From the NCBI RefSeq assembly GCF_024300825.1, contig NZ_CP101323.1, positions 1,488,001 through 1,552,000 of the forward strand: a stretch of DNA of 64,000 nucleotides, written 5' to 3'. The notes under the pieces are model-generated. The model was not told where the DNA came from, searched no databases, and was given only the letters and a program-made list of their open reading frames with translations. Source of the stretch: Natronomonas gomsonensis. GTDB lineage: Archaea > Halobacteriota > Halobacteria > Halobacteriales > Haloarculaceae. Made by a program: the position numbers and the translations under genes. Below are positions 25,194-34,397 of the stretch, piece by piece. Every line of letters begins with the position of its first letter. Position 1 is the stretch's first letter.

Positions 25194-28100
25194 CTACAGA
25201 GAGACGCCGACCGCGACGACGTTCGCCGCCGGCGCGAAGGTTGCAGAGTGCTCCTCGCCGTCGATCATCGCCAGCACTTCGGCGGGGCCGACCTCGTAGG
25301 CGTTGGTGTCCTGGGGACTGTCGGGTGATTCGATGAAGTAGGTGAACGTCTTCGAGTCGCCGTCGCCGTCCGGCAAGTCCTCGGCGTCGAAGGTGCCGAA
25401 GGAGACGACGCCGTCGCCGTCTTTCTCGCCATCACCGAACGATTCGAGCAGTTCCCACTCCGGCGGGAACGAATCCCGGATTTCGACCGACTCGGCGTCG
25501 GCGTCGACCGAATCGACGGTGACGGTGACGCGGTTTGCGCGTCCGCCGGGCGTCACCGACGCATCCACGTTCCGACTCCCGGACGCGGCGAGAGTCGCAC
25601 CGACGCCGCCGGGCTCGACGCTCCAGTCGTCGACACGGCCGTACTCGCGTTTCGTCTCGCCCGTCTCACGAATCTGTTTAAACCCGAGTGCCGAGGTGAA
25701 CACGATGTTCCCGAGGAAGGTCACCGCGTAGTTCTGCAGGCCGAAGGGATGGAGGTTCGCCTGCGTCGCCGGCGGGAGCAGCGAAGAGATGTAGTGGATT
25801 CCGCGGCCGCTGTCTGTGCTCTCGGTGACCGAGCCGGTCGCTACCAGCCCGTTGGTTCGCGCTGCGACGGAGGCGACACCCTGGTTGGCCGCCGAGAGGA
25901 AGGCAGACTCATCGAGGAGGTCCATCGGTGCCGAACCGCTAACTTGGTAGCCGAGCGGCTGGACCTTCCAGAGTTGGTCCTGGATGGGTCGGACGCTGTC
26001 GTCGAACAGCGGATGGTCGAGGTTCTTGTCGCTGTACTCGGCGACGTTGAGGAACTGCCGCTGGACGTTCGACTCGCCGATGGCAGACCCATCGAACAGG
26101 TCGTTGTCGAGTTCCGGCAGGACGTAGGTTCCCGTGTCGGTGACGACGAGGTTGCCACCCGAGTCGACGAAGTCGTCGAGGGCGCCGGTGTAGGTGTCGT
26201 CGGTGACGCCCTCGGCGATGTCGGCGTTCGCGTTGACGTTCCCCGAGACGCCCTCGGAGATGCGGTCGGTCGGCGAGACGTAGTCGTGGATGAGGACCGC
26301 GTGGTCGTACTCGGCGAGTGCTCCCTGTTTTACCTCCTCGACGGTGACCGGATCGACGGTACCATCGTCGATGAACGTCCGCAGGGTTCCGCGCTTCTCG
26401 GCGGACTGGTAGTCCTCGAAGAACTGGAACGGCGTCACGTCGTAGGCAATCTGTTCGTATCCCTCGTTGCCCCAGTTGTCGACACTCTTGGGGTCGGGGT
26501 TGCCCTGAGCGGCCAGCGTCCACCGCTGCATCTCGACGAGTTGGCCGGCCTCCTGGTAGTTGGCGATGCGGAGCGTCCACGTGCCGGGTTCGGGGTCGCT
26601 GACGGTGAACTCCGGTAAGCCACAGCACTTGCCGCCGACACGCTCGTCGGTGACGCCCTCGAACTCGTACACCGTCTCGCCGGACGGCGAGAGGAGTTCG
26701 AGGTCCGCGATGACGTCCTGTCCGTGGAGGTGGACGCCCATGCTGTTGAGGTTCGTCTCCGTCACGTCGAAGGTCAACTCGGTTCGGTCGGCCGCGAGTT
26801 CGGTCTCCTCGGTCGTATCGTAGAACTGGGTTTCGGGGTCGAAACTGAGTTGACTCTCCGTCCGTCGCAGGGCGTCGTCGGCACTGCCCGGTTCGCCCGT
26901 CGTGATGTAGGCAACCGACTCGCCGCCGGTCTCGGTTTCGGTGCTGAACTGCTCTTCGGTCGTCGGCGTGTCGGTGTTGTTGACCGCGAACTGCGTGATG
27001 GTTCGGATGGCTGCCCGGTAGCCAGTGACCTCCATCTCGAACAACTCGGGGTTGTAGACGTTGCCACCGAGCATGTGGTTGAACGACATCTCGAAGTCCA
27101 GCGTCGTCATGTCCAGCCCGATGGGTTCGGGGTGAGCCATCCAATCGAGGAACGCCCCCGAGACCGTGTAATCGAGGGTGTCGTAGATGGTGGCGTAGTC
27201 GAATGCGCTCTCCGGGACGACGCCGAACAACACCGGAGATATCTGTTCGTCGCCGATGAGGTCGACACGGGCCTGTCCGACGGTCTCCCAGGTGTCGAGG
27301 GCCTCCGCCAGCGTGTCGTTGATGTTGAGACACATCTCGTAGACCTCATGCAGTTCACGGGTGTTGAACTGGTCTTGGCTGATGAGCCCCAACACGAAGT
27401 TGTTGAACACGGGGCCGCCGTGGAGGTCCGCGCCGTAGTTGAGGTTCTCGTAGCCCTGGAAGTAGTCGACGAGCGCCTTCGCGTCCGGAACCTTCTCGTT
27501 GACGAAGGTGGGTTCCTCGCCCTCGTAGTTGGCGGGTGCCGCCGGGTAGTGTGAGGGGTTGATGTAACCGACGGCCGGATACTGTCGGTTCGTGTCGAAC
27601 ACCTCGGCGTTGCCGCGTTCGTACAGCGGTGCGGCCGGTGCCCGTGGAAGTCCCGTCCCCGGACCGCCGACCTGCCATCCGGAGTCGTACTGGGGGTTCC
27701 GAACCGCCCAGCCGTCGGGGTTGACGAAACCGATGATGACGACCACATCGTCGAGTAGCGGTTCGAGTTTCGCGTCGCTTCCGGGCACGTCCGGCTCGGA
27801 GCCGCGGGCGGCGTTCTCCAACACCCGAGCGCCAGTCTCGCGGCCCGCCATCTCCAGCCCGTGCAGCGAACACGAGAAGAACACCTTCTCTTTGTCCTCG
27901 AAGTCCGTCGTCGAATCGAAGTTCGTCAACTCGACGACGTACATCCCCTTCGGGTCGGGGCGGTCGGTGATGGTGTTGGTGTGGCCCGGCGACTGACCGA
28001 CGTTCTTCACTCGGATTCGGTCGGGGTAGCGCTCTTCGAGCACGCCGAGGCCGTCTTTCAGTTGCTCGAAACCGATGTAGTCGACCGACCGCCGCGGTTC

Positions 28101-28505
28101 CGGAAAGACGCCGAGCGGGTAGTAACCAATTCGCCAGAAGGGGTTCGACCCCGGCGCGAACTGGAACTCCGATGCCGACGGCAACTCCGCGAGCGTCGAG
28201 GCCTGTGTCGTCGTCAACTGGGCGTAGCCGGCCGGCTCCGGCGACGTGATGGTCTCCGTCTCGACATCGAGGAGCCCCTCCATCGCTGTCGGGCCGCTGG
28301 CGTCCGAAAACCGGACCAGCGTCGGTACCTCGTAGTCCTCGGGCGTGTGGTTCAGTACGTACTGATACTCCGTCGAGAACGCCGAGGCGCTTGCGTCGGC
28401 CGTCGCGTTCCCGGGAAGCGTCAGGGCGGCACCGGTCGCCGCCGACAGTTGCATGAACCGCCGGCGCGACACCGGCGAACCGTCGAATGGGTCGTCGTTG
28501 CTCAT
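25194..28505 (-). CDS. large secreted M14-family zinc carboxypeptidase with beta-rich C-terminal regions
   Basis: 1103 residues. A Tat signal (VSRRRFMQLSAATGA) exports it. The M14 catalytic domain spans roughly residues 140-560. Its features are zinc ligands HGLE at 215-218 and His362 (ADLHGGP), DTNRQYP with the substrate-binding Asn-Arg near 306-307, and GFVNPDGW before it. After about residue 600 come a PPC/P-domain-like beta region (with GKCCGLPEF), a long segment resembling a glutamine-amidotransferase-like fold, and a C-terminal immunoglobulin-like part. The protein is about three times the size of a normal carboxypeptidase. It should digest peptides outside the cell. Confidence 0.88.
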   Translation of the reverse strand: MSNDDPFDGSPVSRRRFMQLSAATGAALTLPGNATADASASAFSTEYQYVLNHTPEDYEVPTLVRFSDASGPTAMEGLLDVETETITSPEPAGYAQLTTTQASTLAELPSASEFQFAPGSNPFWRIGYYPLGVFPEPRRSVDYIGFEQLKDGLGVLEERYPDRIRVKNVGQSPGHTNTITDRPDPKGMYVVELTNFDSTTDFEDKEKVFFSCSLHGLEMAGRETGARVLENAARGSEPDVPGSDAKLEPLLDDVVVIIGFVNPDGWAVRNPQYDSGWQVGGPGTGLPRAPAAPLYERGNAEVFDTNRQYPAVGYINPSHYPAAPANYEGEEPTFVNEKVPDAKALVDYFQGYENLNYGADLHGGPVFNNFVLGLISQDQFNTRELHEVYEMCLNINDTLAEALDTWETVGQARVDLIGDEQISPVLFGVVPESAFDYATIYDTLDYTVSGAFLDWMAHPEPIGLDMTTLDFEMSFNHMLGGNVYNPELFEMEVTGYRAAIRTITQFAVNNTDTPTTEEQFSTETETGGESVAYITTGEPGSADDALRRTESQLSFDPETQFYDTTEETELAADRTELTFDVTETNLNSMGVHLHGQDVIADLELLSPSGETVYEFEGVTDERVGGKCCGLPEFTVSDPEPGTWTLRIANYQEAGQLVEMQRWTLAAQGNPDPKSVDNWGNEGYEQIAYDVTPFQFFEDYQSAEKRGTLRTFIDDGTVDPVTVEEVKQGALAEYDHAVLIHDYVSPTDRISEGVSGNVNANADIAEGVTDDTYTGALDDFVDSGGNLVVTDTGTYVLPELDNDLFDGSAIGESNVQRQFLNVAEYSDKNLDHPLFDDSVRPIQDQLWKVQPLGYQVSGSAPMDLLDESAFLSAANQGVASVAARTNGLVATGSVTESTDSGRGIHYISSLLPPATQANLHPFGLQNYAVTFLGNIVFTSALGFKQIRETGETKREYGRVDDWSVEPGGVGATLAASGSRNVDASVTPGGRANRVTVTVDSVDADAESVEIRDSFPPEWELLESFGDGEKDGDGVVSFGTFDAEDLPDGDGDSKTFTYFIESPDSPQDTNAYEVGPAEVLAMIDGEEHSATFAPAANVVAVGVSL

Positions 28506-28992
28506 GGGTCTCTCACACGAGCAGACCCACTATCACTTACAAAACGTTGTGACAAACCTATCCAAACAAACCCACTTTTTGCACGAGAACCGGTGTCGCG
28601 CGCCGTCCGGCGCGCGACCCGCGTTCTCGGCAAAAACGTGGGGAAAATAGCGCGTACTCCTTCTGCTCGCTTCGCTCGCGCCAGTCCGTGCGCGCTACCG
28701 ATGCCGAACGCCGAAGGCGTGAGGCATCGGGGAAACGCCTCGTGGTTCGAAAGACGCCGCAGGCGTCTTTCGTCATCACGAGAGAGCTGCGCTCTCTCGA
28801 ACGACTTCGCTCGGCGTACATCACCATCCGTTGTATGTCCAGCATCCGCGAGCGACCGTAGGGAGCGAGCGGTTCGCCGGCGACGAGGCCGAAGGCCGAG
28901 TCGCCGGATAGTTTTTCCCCAAGTTTTTGCGAGGTGGGGTTCCCGCAGCGAGCGAAGCGAGCGAGGAAACCCCACCTCGTAAAAAGTGGGTG
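28506..28992. repeat. dispersed intergenic hairpin element, copy C, filling a 487-base gene-free gap
   Basis: No gene is seen here. TTTTTGCACG (28576-28585) and GGCAAAAACGT (28629-28639) flank a long GC hairpin, as in copy B. Inside are GAAAGACGCC-GCA-GGCGTCTTTC, GAGAGAG-CTGCG-CTCTCTC and the 35-base block 28841-28875, an inverted match to copy B. GAGGTGGGGTT pairs with AACCCCACCTC (about 28931-28978) around a GCGAGCGAAGCGAGCGAG core. A TTTTTAC tract read on the minus strand just past the gltB stop may terminate gltB. Confidence 0.6.
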
Positions 28993-31900
28993 TTAGTCGT
29001 CGCTCGCCACGTGACCCGTCTGGTCGGCGGCGGCGTCGGGCGTCGCCGAATCCGGCAGGGAGTTCCGCACGTCGGCCTCCTCGCGCTCTTCGATGATGTC
29101 GGCGTAGGCGTCGGGCAGCACCTTCACGAACTTCGGCAGTTCCTCCTCCCAGTTGTCGAGGATGTACTCGGCGCGGTCCGAGTCGGTGTAGGCGACGTGG
29201 TTCTCCAGCAGGCGCCGGAGCATCTCACGGTCCTTCGCGTCGAGTTCGTCCATCGTCGACACCATGCCGTAGTTGACCTTCTCCTCGAAGTCGCCCTCGC
29301 GGTCGAGGACGTAGGCGACACCGCCGGACATCCCGGCGGCGAAGTTCTTGCCCGTCTGGCCGAGGCAGGCGACGACGCCGCCGGTCATGTACTCACAGCC
29401 GTGGTCGCCGACCGATTCGACGACGGCCTTCACGCCGGAGTTGCGGACGCCGAAGCGCTCGCCGGCCATCCCGTTGATGTAGGCCTCACCCTGCGTGGCG
29501 CCGTACAGCGCGACGTTGCCGATGAGGATGTTCTTTTCGGGTTCGTAGGGGGCGTCGTTGGGCGTGTTGACGACGAGTTTGCCGCCGGAGAGCCCCTTGC
29601 CGACGTAGTCGTTTGCGGTGCCGGTCAACTGCATCGTCACGCCGTCTTGCAGGAACGCGCCGAAACTCTGTCCGGCGGTGCCGCCGAAGTCGACGGTGAT
29701 GGTGTCGTCCGGCAAGCCCTCGGTGCCGTAGGCCTTCGAGATGTGGTTCGACAGCGTCGCGCCGACCGCCCGGTTGACGTTCGAGATGTCGCTGTCGATG
29801 TGGACCGGTTCGCCGGTTTCGATTGCGTCCTCGGCCTCCTCGATGAGGTCCCAGTCGAGGGCCTCGTCGATTTCGTGGGCCTGGGGGTCCGTCTTCGTCC
29901 GCTGGTCGCCCGCGGGTTCGGCGAGAACCGCCGAGAGGTCGAGTTTCTTGGCCTTCTCCTGTTCGACATCGTCGCGCTGTCGAAGCGTATCGACCTGTCC
30001 GACCATCTCCTCGACGGTCTCGAAGCCGAGGTCGGCCATGATTTCTCGCAGTTCCTGAGCGATGAACGTCATGTAGTTGACGACGTGCTGTGGTTCGCCG
30101 GGGAACCGCTGGCGGAGTTCTTCGCGCTGGGTCGCGACGCCGACCGGACAGGTGTTCTCGTGGCACTGTCGGGCCATCACACAGCCGGAGGTCACGAGCG
30201 GTGCGGTGCCGAAGACGTACTCCTCGGCGCCGAGTAAGGCGCCGACGGCCACGTCGTAGCCGGTCTTCATCCCGCCGTCGACGGTGACGCGGATGCGCGA
30301 GCGCAGGTCCGTCGAACAGAGCATCTGGTTGGCCTCCGCGAGGCCGAGTTCCCACGGCAGGCCGGCATTTTTAATCGAGGTTTTCGGTGAGGCGCCGGTC
30401 CCCCCGGAGTGTCCCGAGATGTGGACCACATCAGCGTTGGCCTTCGCAACCCCCGCCGCAATCGTGCCGATACCGGCCTCCGAGACCAGTTTGACGTTGA
30501 TGTCGGCCTCGGGGTTTGCGGCCTTGAGGTCGTGGATGAGTTGCTTGAGGTCCTCGATGGAGTAGATATCGTGCAGCGGCGGCGGCGAGATGAGACCGAC
30601 GCCCGGCGTCGAGTACCGGACGTGGGCAATCATCTCGTTGACCTTCCGGCCGGGAAGGTGGCCGCCTTCACCGGGTTTCGAACCCTGTGCCATCTTGATT
30701 TGAATCTCGTCGGCGTTGGTGAGGTAATCAGAGGTGACGCCGAAGCGGCCGGAGGCGACCTGTTTGACGCTGCATTCCTTTTCAGTGTTGAACCGCTCGG
30801 GCGGTTCGCCACCCTCGCCGGTGTTGGATTTGCCGCCGAGGCGGTTCATCGCGATTGAGTTGTTCTCGTGGGCCTCCGGCGAGAGGCTGCCGAGGCTCAT
30901 CGCGGCCGTCGAGAACCGCTTGACGATGTCTTCGACGGGTTCGACCTCGTCGATGTCGACGGGGTCGCGGTCGGAATCGAACTCCAGCAGGCCGCGGAGC
31001 GTCTGGAGGTTCTCCGTCTGGTCGTTCATCAGTTCGGCGAACTCCCGGTACTGCTCGTAGTCGCCCTGTCGGACCGCCTTCTGGAGCGTGCCGACCGACT
31101 CGGGGTTCCACTCGTGGAACATCCCCGAAGACCGGTGTTCGTACTCGCCTTGGTGTTCGAGGTCGGGGTCCTCGCCGAAGGCGACCTCGTAGCGCTTCCG
31201 GAGGTCCGACTCGATGTCCTCGATATCGACGCCTTCCGTCCGGGCCGTCGTTCCTTCGAAGTACTCGGCGACGAAGTCGGAATCGAGACCGACCGCCTCG
31301 AAAATCTGGGCGCCCTGATAGGATTCGACCGTCGAGATGCCCATCTTCGCCATCGTCTTGAGCAAGCCGTCCTCGACGGCCTTGATGTAGGCCTCGATGG
31401 CCTTCTCCTCGTCGGCGCCGTCGGGGCCGGCGACGAGGTCCGTGATGGACTGATAGGCGAGGTAGGGGTTCACCGCACCGGCACCGTAGCCGATACACGT
31501 CGCGACGTGGTGAACCGCACGCGGGTCGCCGGATTCCAGCACGATACCGACGTGGTTTCGGAGGCCGTTGCGGACGAGGTGGTGGTGGACGCCGCCGGTC
31601 GCCAACAGCGCGGGAATCGGAAGCGCCTCGGGGCCGGCCTCGCGGTCCGACAGCACGATGATGTCGTTGTCCCGTGCGGCCTCGGTGGCTTCCTCGCGGA
31701 TGGCCTCGACGGCCGCTTCGAGGTCGCCGTCGGGGTCGTAGGTGATGTCGAGGACGTACGTCGAGAGTTCGCCGTCATCGCCTGCGAGGTTCTTGATGGA
31801 CGCCGTCTTCGCGTCGGTCAGGACTGGCGAGTCGACGACGAGCTGTCGGGCGTGGGCTGGCGTCTCGTCCAGTAGATTCCGCTGGTAGCCGAGACGCGAC

Positions 31901-33525
31901 TCCAGTGAGGTGACGAGTTCCTCCCGGATGTAGTCCAGCGGCGGGTTCGTCACCTGTGCGAACAGCTGTTTGAAGTAGGTGAAAAGCGGGCGGTTGAACT
32001 GCGAGAGAACGCTGAGCGGCGTGTCGTCGCCCATCGAGCCGACGGGGTCCTTCCCGTCTCGGGCCATGGGCTCCAAGAGGTGGTTCATCTCGTCGTGAGT
32101 GTAGCCGTACAGCGCCTGATGGGCGCGGAGGCTCGACACGTCGTCTCGCGGCAGCGCGTCGTCGGATTGGGCGATGTCGTCGATGGTGACCTGCTCGTCG
32201 TCGACCCATTCGGCGTACTTGTCGTCGACGAGGTCGTCGAATATTTCCTCGTCGGGGATGACACGGCCCTCCTCTGGGTCGGCGAGGAACAACTGGCCGG
32301 GCTGGAGGCGGTCCCGTCGCACGATATCACCGAAGTCGTGTTCGAGGGCACCGGCCTCGCTGGCCATCACGAGCGTGTTGTCGCTGGTCACGTCGTACCG
32401 GCAGGGGCGGAGGCCGTTGCGGTCGAGGACGGCACCGACGCGTTCGCCATCGGTCGCGGCGACGAGGGCGGGCCCGTCCCACGGTTCGACCAGCGAAGCG
32501 TGGTAGTCGTACCACTCTTGGCGCTCCTCGGGGACGCGGTTGGCCTCCCCACGCCACGCCTCGGGGATTAGCATCCGGAGGGCGTGTGGCATGTCGCGGC
32601 CGCCCTGCATCAGGAGTTCGAGGGCGTTGTCGACGGAAGCGGTGTCCGATTGGTTCGGGTCGTTGATGATGGGTCGCAGCGTCTCGATGTCGTCGCCGAA
32701 GGCCTCGTCTTCGAGGTCGTCCTCGCGGGCGCGCATCCAGTTGATGTTGCCTTGGATGGTGTTGAACTCGCCGTTGTGGATGATGTTGCGGTAGGGATGG
32801 GCGAGGTGCCACGCGCCGAGGGTGTTCGTCGAGAACCGGGCGTGGACCATCGCGAAGACCGATTTCACGCGCTCGTCTCCGAGTTCGGGATAGTAGGCGG
32901 GGAGTTGCTCGGCGGTCAGAAGTCCCTTGTAGACGACGGTGTCGCGGTCCAGAGAGCAGACGTAGAAGCGACCGGAGCCGTCGGGGCGACGCTCTTCGAT
33001 GGTGTTTTCGAGGTCGCGGCGGCCGACATACAGCGCGCGGTCGAAGGCGTCGCCGTCGAGGTCGGAGCGGACGAAACACTGAACGACGGCGGGTTCGGAC
33101 TCCGTCGCGGTTTCGCCCAACTCGCTGTTGTCCGTCGGCACCTCGCGCCAAGCGAACACGTCGAGTCCGTGGTCCGAAAGGACGGATTCGACGAGGTCCT
33201 GTAGATGTGCGGCCTCGTCGGTGTCCTGCGGCATGAACAGCGAACCGACGGCGTACTCGCCGGGCTCGGGGAGGTCGTCGATTTCGTCGGCGAAGAAGTC
33301 GTGGGGCGTCTGGAGCATGATGCCAGCGCCGTCGCCGGTGCCTTCGTCGGCACCCGTCGTTCCGCGGTGTTCGAGGTTTTCGAGCAGTTCGATACCGTCC
33401 GCGACCGTTCCGTGGGTGACACCGCCGTCGAGGTCCATGACGACGCCGACCCCACAGTTGGCGCGGTAGTCGTCGGAGTCTACGAGTCCGGCCGAACCCG
33501 TAGAGGAGTCGATTCGCTCAGGCAT
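28993..33525 (-). CDS. gltB: glutamate synthase, large (GOGAT) subunit
   Basis: 1510 residues from the ATG at 33525; a 14-residue longer start is less likely given the promoter. It makes glutamate from glutamine and 2-oxoglutarate. Cys24 (ANCGVGVVM), exposed after removal of a short propeptide, is the glutaminase nucleophile. A central domain follows, then the FMN-binding synthase domain with ISGHSGGTGASPKTS and a 3Fe-4S site in CHENTCPVGVAT, and last the GXGXG beta-helix. No small NADPH subunit lies beside it, so ferredoxin is the likely electron donor; this is inference. Confidence 0.96.
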   Translation of the reverse strand: MPERIDSSTGSAGLVDSDDYRANCGVGVVMDLDGGVTHGTVADGIELLENLEHRGTTGADEGTGDGAGIMLQTPHDFFADEIDDLPEPGEYAVGSLFMPQDTDEAAHLQDLVESVLSDHGLDVFAWREVPTDNSELGETATESEPAVVQCFVRSDLDGDAFDRALYVGRRDLENTIEERRPDGSGRFYVCSLDRDTVVYKGLLTAEQLPAYYPELGDERVKSVFAMVHARFSTNTLGAWHLAHPYRNIIHNGEFNTIQGNINWMRAREDDLEDEAFGDDIETLRPIINDPNQSDTASVDNALELLMQGGRDMPHALRMLIPEAWRGEANRVPEERQEWYDYHASLVEPWDGPALVAATDGERVGAVLDRNGLRPCRYDVTSDNTLVMASEAGALEHDFGDIVRRDRLQPGQLFLADPEEGRVIPDEEIFDDLVDDKYAEWVDDEQVTIDDIAQSDDALPRDDVSSLRAHQALYGYTHDEMNHLLEPMARDGKDPVGSMGDDTPLSVLSQFNRPLFTYFKQLFAQVTNPPLDYIREELVTSLESRLGYQRNLLDETPAHARQLVVDSPVLTDAKTASIKNLAGDDGELSTYVLDITYDPDGDLEAAVEAIREEATEAARDNDIIVLSDREAGPEALPIPALLATGGVHHHLVRNGLRNHVGIVLESGDPRAVHHVATCIGYGAGAVNPYLAYQSITDLVAGPDGADEEKAIEAYIKAVEDGLLKTMAKMGISTVESYQGAQIFEAVGLDSDFVAEYFEGTTARTEGVDIEDIESDLRKRYEVAFGEDPDLEHQGEYEHRSSGMFHEWNPESVGTLQKAVRQGDYEQYREFAELMNDQTENLQTLRGLLEFDSDRDPVDIDEVEPVEDIVKRFSTAAMSLGSLSPEAHENNSIAMNRLGGKSNTGEGGEPPERFNTEKECSVKQVASGRFGVTSDYLTNADEIQIKMAQGSKPGEGGHLPGRKVNEMIAHVRYSTPGVGLISPPPLHDIYSIEDLKQLIHDLKAANPEADINVKLVSEAGIGTIAAGVAKANADVVHISGHSGGTGASPKTSIKNAGLPWELGLAEANQMLCSTDLRSRIRVTVDGGMKTGYDVAVGALLGAEEYVFGTAPLVTSGCVMARQCHENTCPVGVATQREELRQRFPGEPQHVVNYMTFIAQELREIMADLGFETVEEMVGQVDTLRQRDDVEQEKAKKLDLSAVLAEPAGDQRTKTDPQAHEIDEALDWDLIEEAEDAIETGEPVHIDSDISNVNRAVGATLSNHISKAYGTEGLPDDTITVDFGGTAGQSFGAFLQDGVTMQLTGTANDYVGKGLSGGKLVVNTPNDAPYEPEKNILIGNVALYGATQGEAYINGMAGERFGVRNSGVKAVVESVGDHGCEYMTGGVVACLGQTGKNFAAGMSGGVAYVLDREGDFEEKVNYGMVSTMDELDAKDREMLRRLLENHVAYTDSDRAEYILDNWEEELPKFVKVLPDAYADIIEEREEADVRNSLPDSATPDAAADQTGHVASDD

Positions 33526-33546
33526 ACCACACAGTGACGGACACCT

Positions 33547-33553
33547 CAATAAG
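33547..33553 (-). promoter_or_regulatory. TATA box of gltB
   Basis: Minus-strand CTTATTG is centred about 25 bases before the ATG at 33525. An AT-rich tract (about 33575-33628, with AGTTTA at 33580 and TAAACT at 33621) lies just upstream and may hold regulator sites. Confidence 0.5.
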
Positions 33554-33647
33554 AGGCTTCCCCTCAAAGACTAAAGGTTAGTTTACCCCATATAAGGCAA
33601 TATAATGTCATATTTTTGAATAAACTCAGGCTCGACGGATGGACGGC

Positions 33648-34313
33648 TCAATCGTCACCGGTGGCCGAATCGGCCATCTCCCGAGACTCCGGCGGCGGGA
33701 CGATTTCCTCGACGGGGTCGTCGTTGCCGCCGAGTCGTGAGCGGCCGTCACGGACCGTGTGATACGCCGCGATACCCGACACCGTGAGCGCGATACACAG
33801 CGCGTATCCGAACCCTGGGACCGAATCGAACGGCGGAACGCCGAGCGCCGCGACGGTGACGAGGGCGGTAAACACGGCGCCGAGGCCGAGGTAGAACTGA
33901 TTCCACGGGAGGTCGTTCGACGGCACGATGTCGAGGTAGATGTCGAGTTGGCTGACGCGGGGGGTCATCCCGACGACACCGCGGTCGCTGTCGTACTCAA
34001 CGACGTCCAGTTTCGACATCTTCGGGAGATGGGTCTGATGGAGCGCCGTGTACACGCGTTTGCGCAGTTTCGGCGTCACCGCCTCGCGGTCGATGCCGTT
34101 CTCCCACGCCGCGACCTGTTCGGAGAGGTCCCGAACCGTCACCGGTTCCTGTCGCTGTTTGAGGTAGTGAAGTGTGTACCGCCGACGCTGACTACTCAGC
34201 GTCTCGAACACCGCTTCCGTCGAGAGCGACTCCGGCACGGAACCGTCTGTGCCGTCTGCGCCGTCGGGGTCGCTCCCCCCAATCCCCCTCTCGTCTGCGG
34301 CCATTGCTACCAT
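33648..34313 (-). CDS. membrane-anchored winged-helix regulator (DUF7344-type), copy 1
   Basis: 221 residues from the ATG at 34313 (another ATG three codons in). The N-terminal half is a winged helix (VFETLSSQRRRYTLHYLKQ, then VYTALHQTHLPKMSKLDVVE), and two hydrophobic helices follow (FYLGLGAVFTALVTVAALGV and FGYALCIALTVSGIAAYHTV). DNA binding with a membrane anchor is the reading. It is related to the next gene and lies upstream of, and opposite to, the surface-protein cluster at 35241-43468. A palindrome beside its own TATA box suggests autoregulation. Confidence 0.82.
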   Translation of the reverse strand: MVAMAADERGIGGSDPDGADGTDGSVPESLSTEAVFETLSSQRRRYTLHYLKQRQEPVTVRDLSEQVAAWENGIDREAVTPKLRKRVYTALHQTHLPKMSKLDVVEYDSDRGVVGMTPRVSQLDIYLDIVPSNDLPWNQFYLGLGAVFTALVTVAALGVPPFDSVPGFGYALCIALTVSGIAAYHTVRDGRSRLGGNDDPVEEIVPPPESREMADSATGDD

Positions 34314-34348
34314 GTAACTATTCCCCTGTTCGAACCAAACGCGTCCAT

Positions 34349-34364
34349 GTGGTATATACACCAC
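34349..34364. promoter_or_regulatory. inverted repeat, possible operator of the regulator gene
   Basis: GTGGTATATACACCAC has GTGGT and ACCAC arms around six bases. It sits just downstream of the TATA box of the gene at 33648-34313, where a bound protein would block transcription. Confidence 0.4.
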
Positions 34365-34372
34365 TTATAAAT
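34365..34372 (-). promoter_or_regulatory. TATA box of the first DUF7344-type regulator
   Basis: Minus-strand ATTTATAA is a near-ideal haloarchaeal TATA box. Transcription would begin near 34343, giving a leader of about 30 bases before the ATG at 34313. Confidence 0.6.
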
Positions 34373-34397
34373 GGTTGCCATATCAGGTGTGAGCGGG

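Noticed and set aside
28506-28992. Possible insertion sequence
   Set aside because: No transposase frame and no clear terminal inverted repeats with target duplication; only small hairpins are present.
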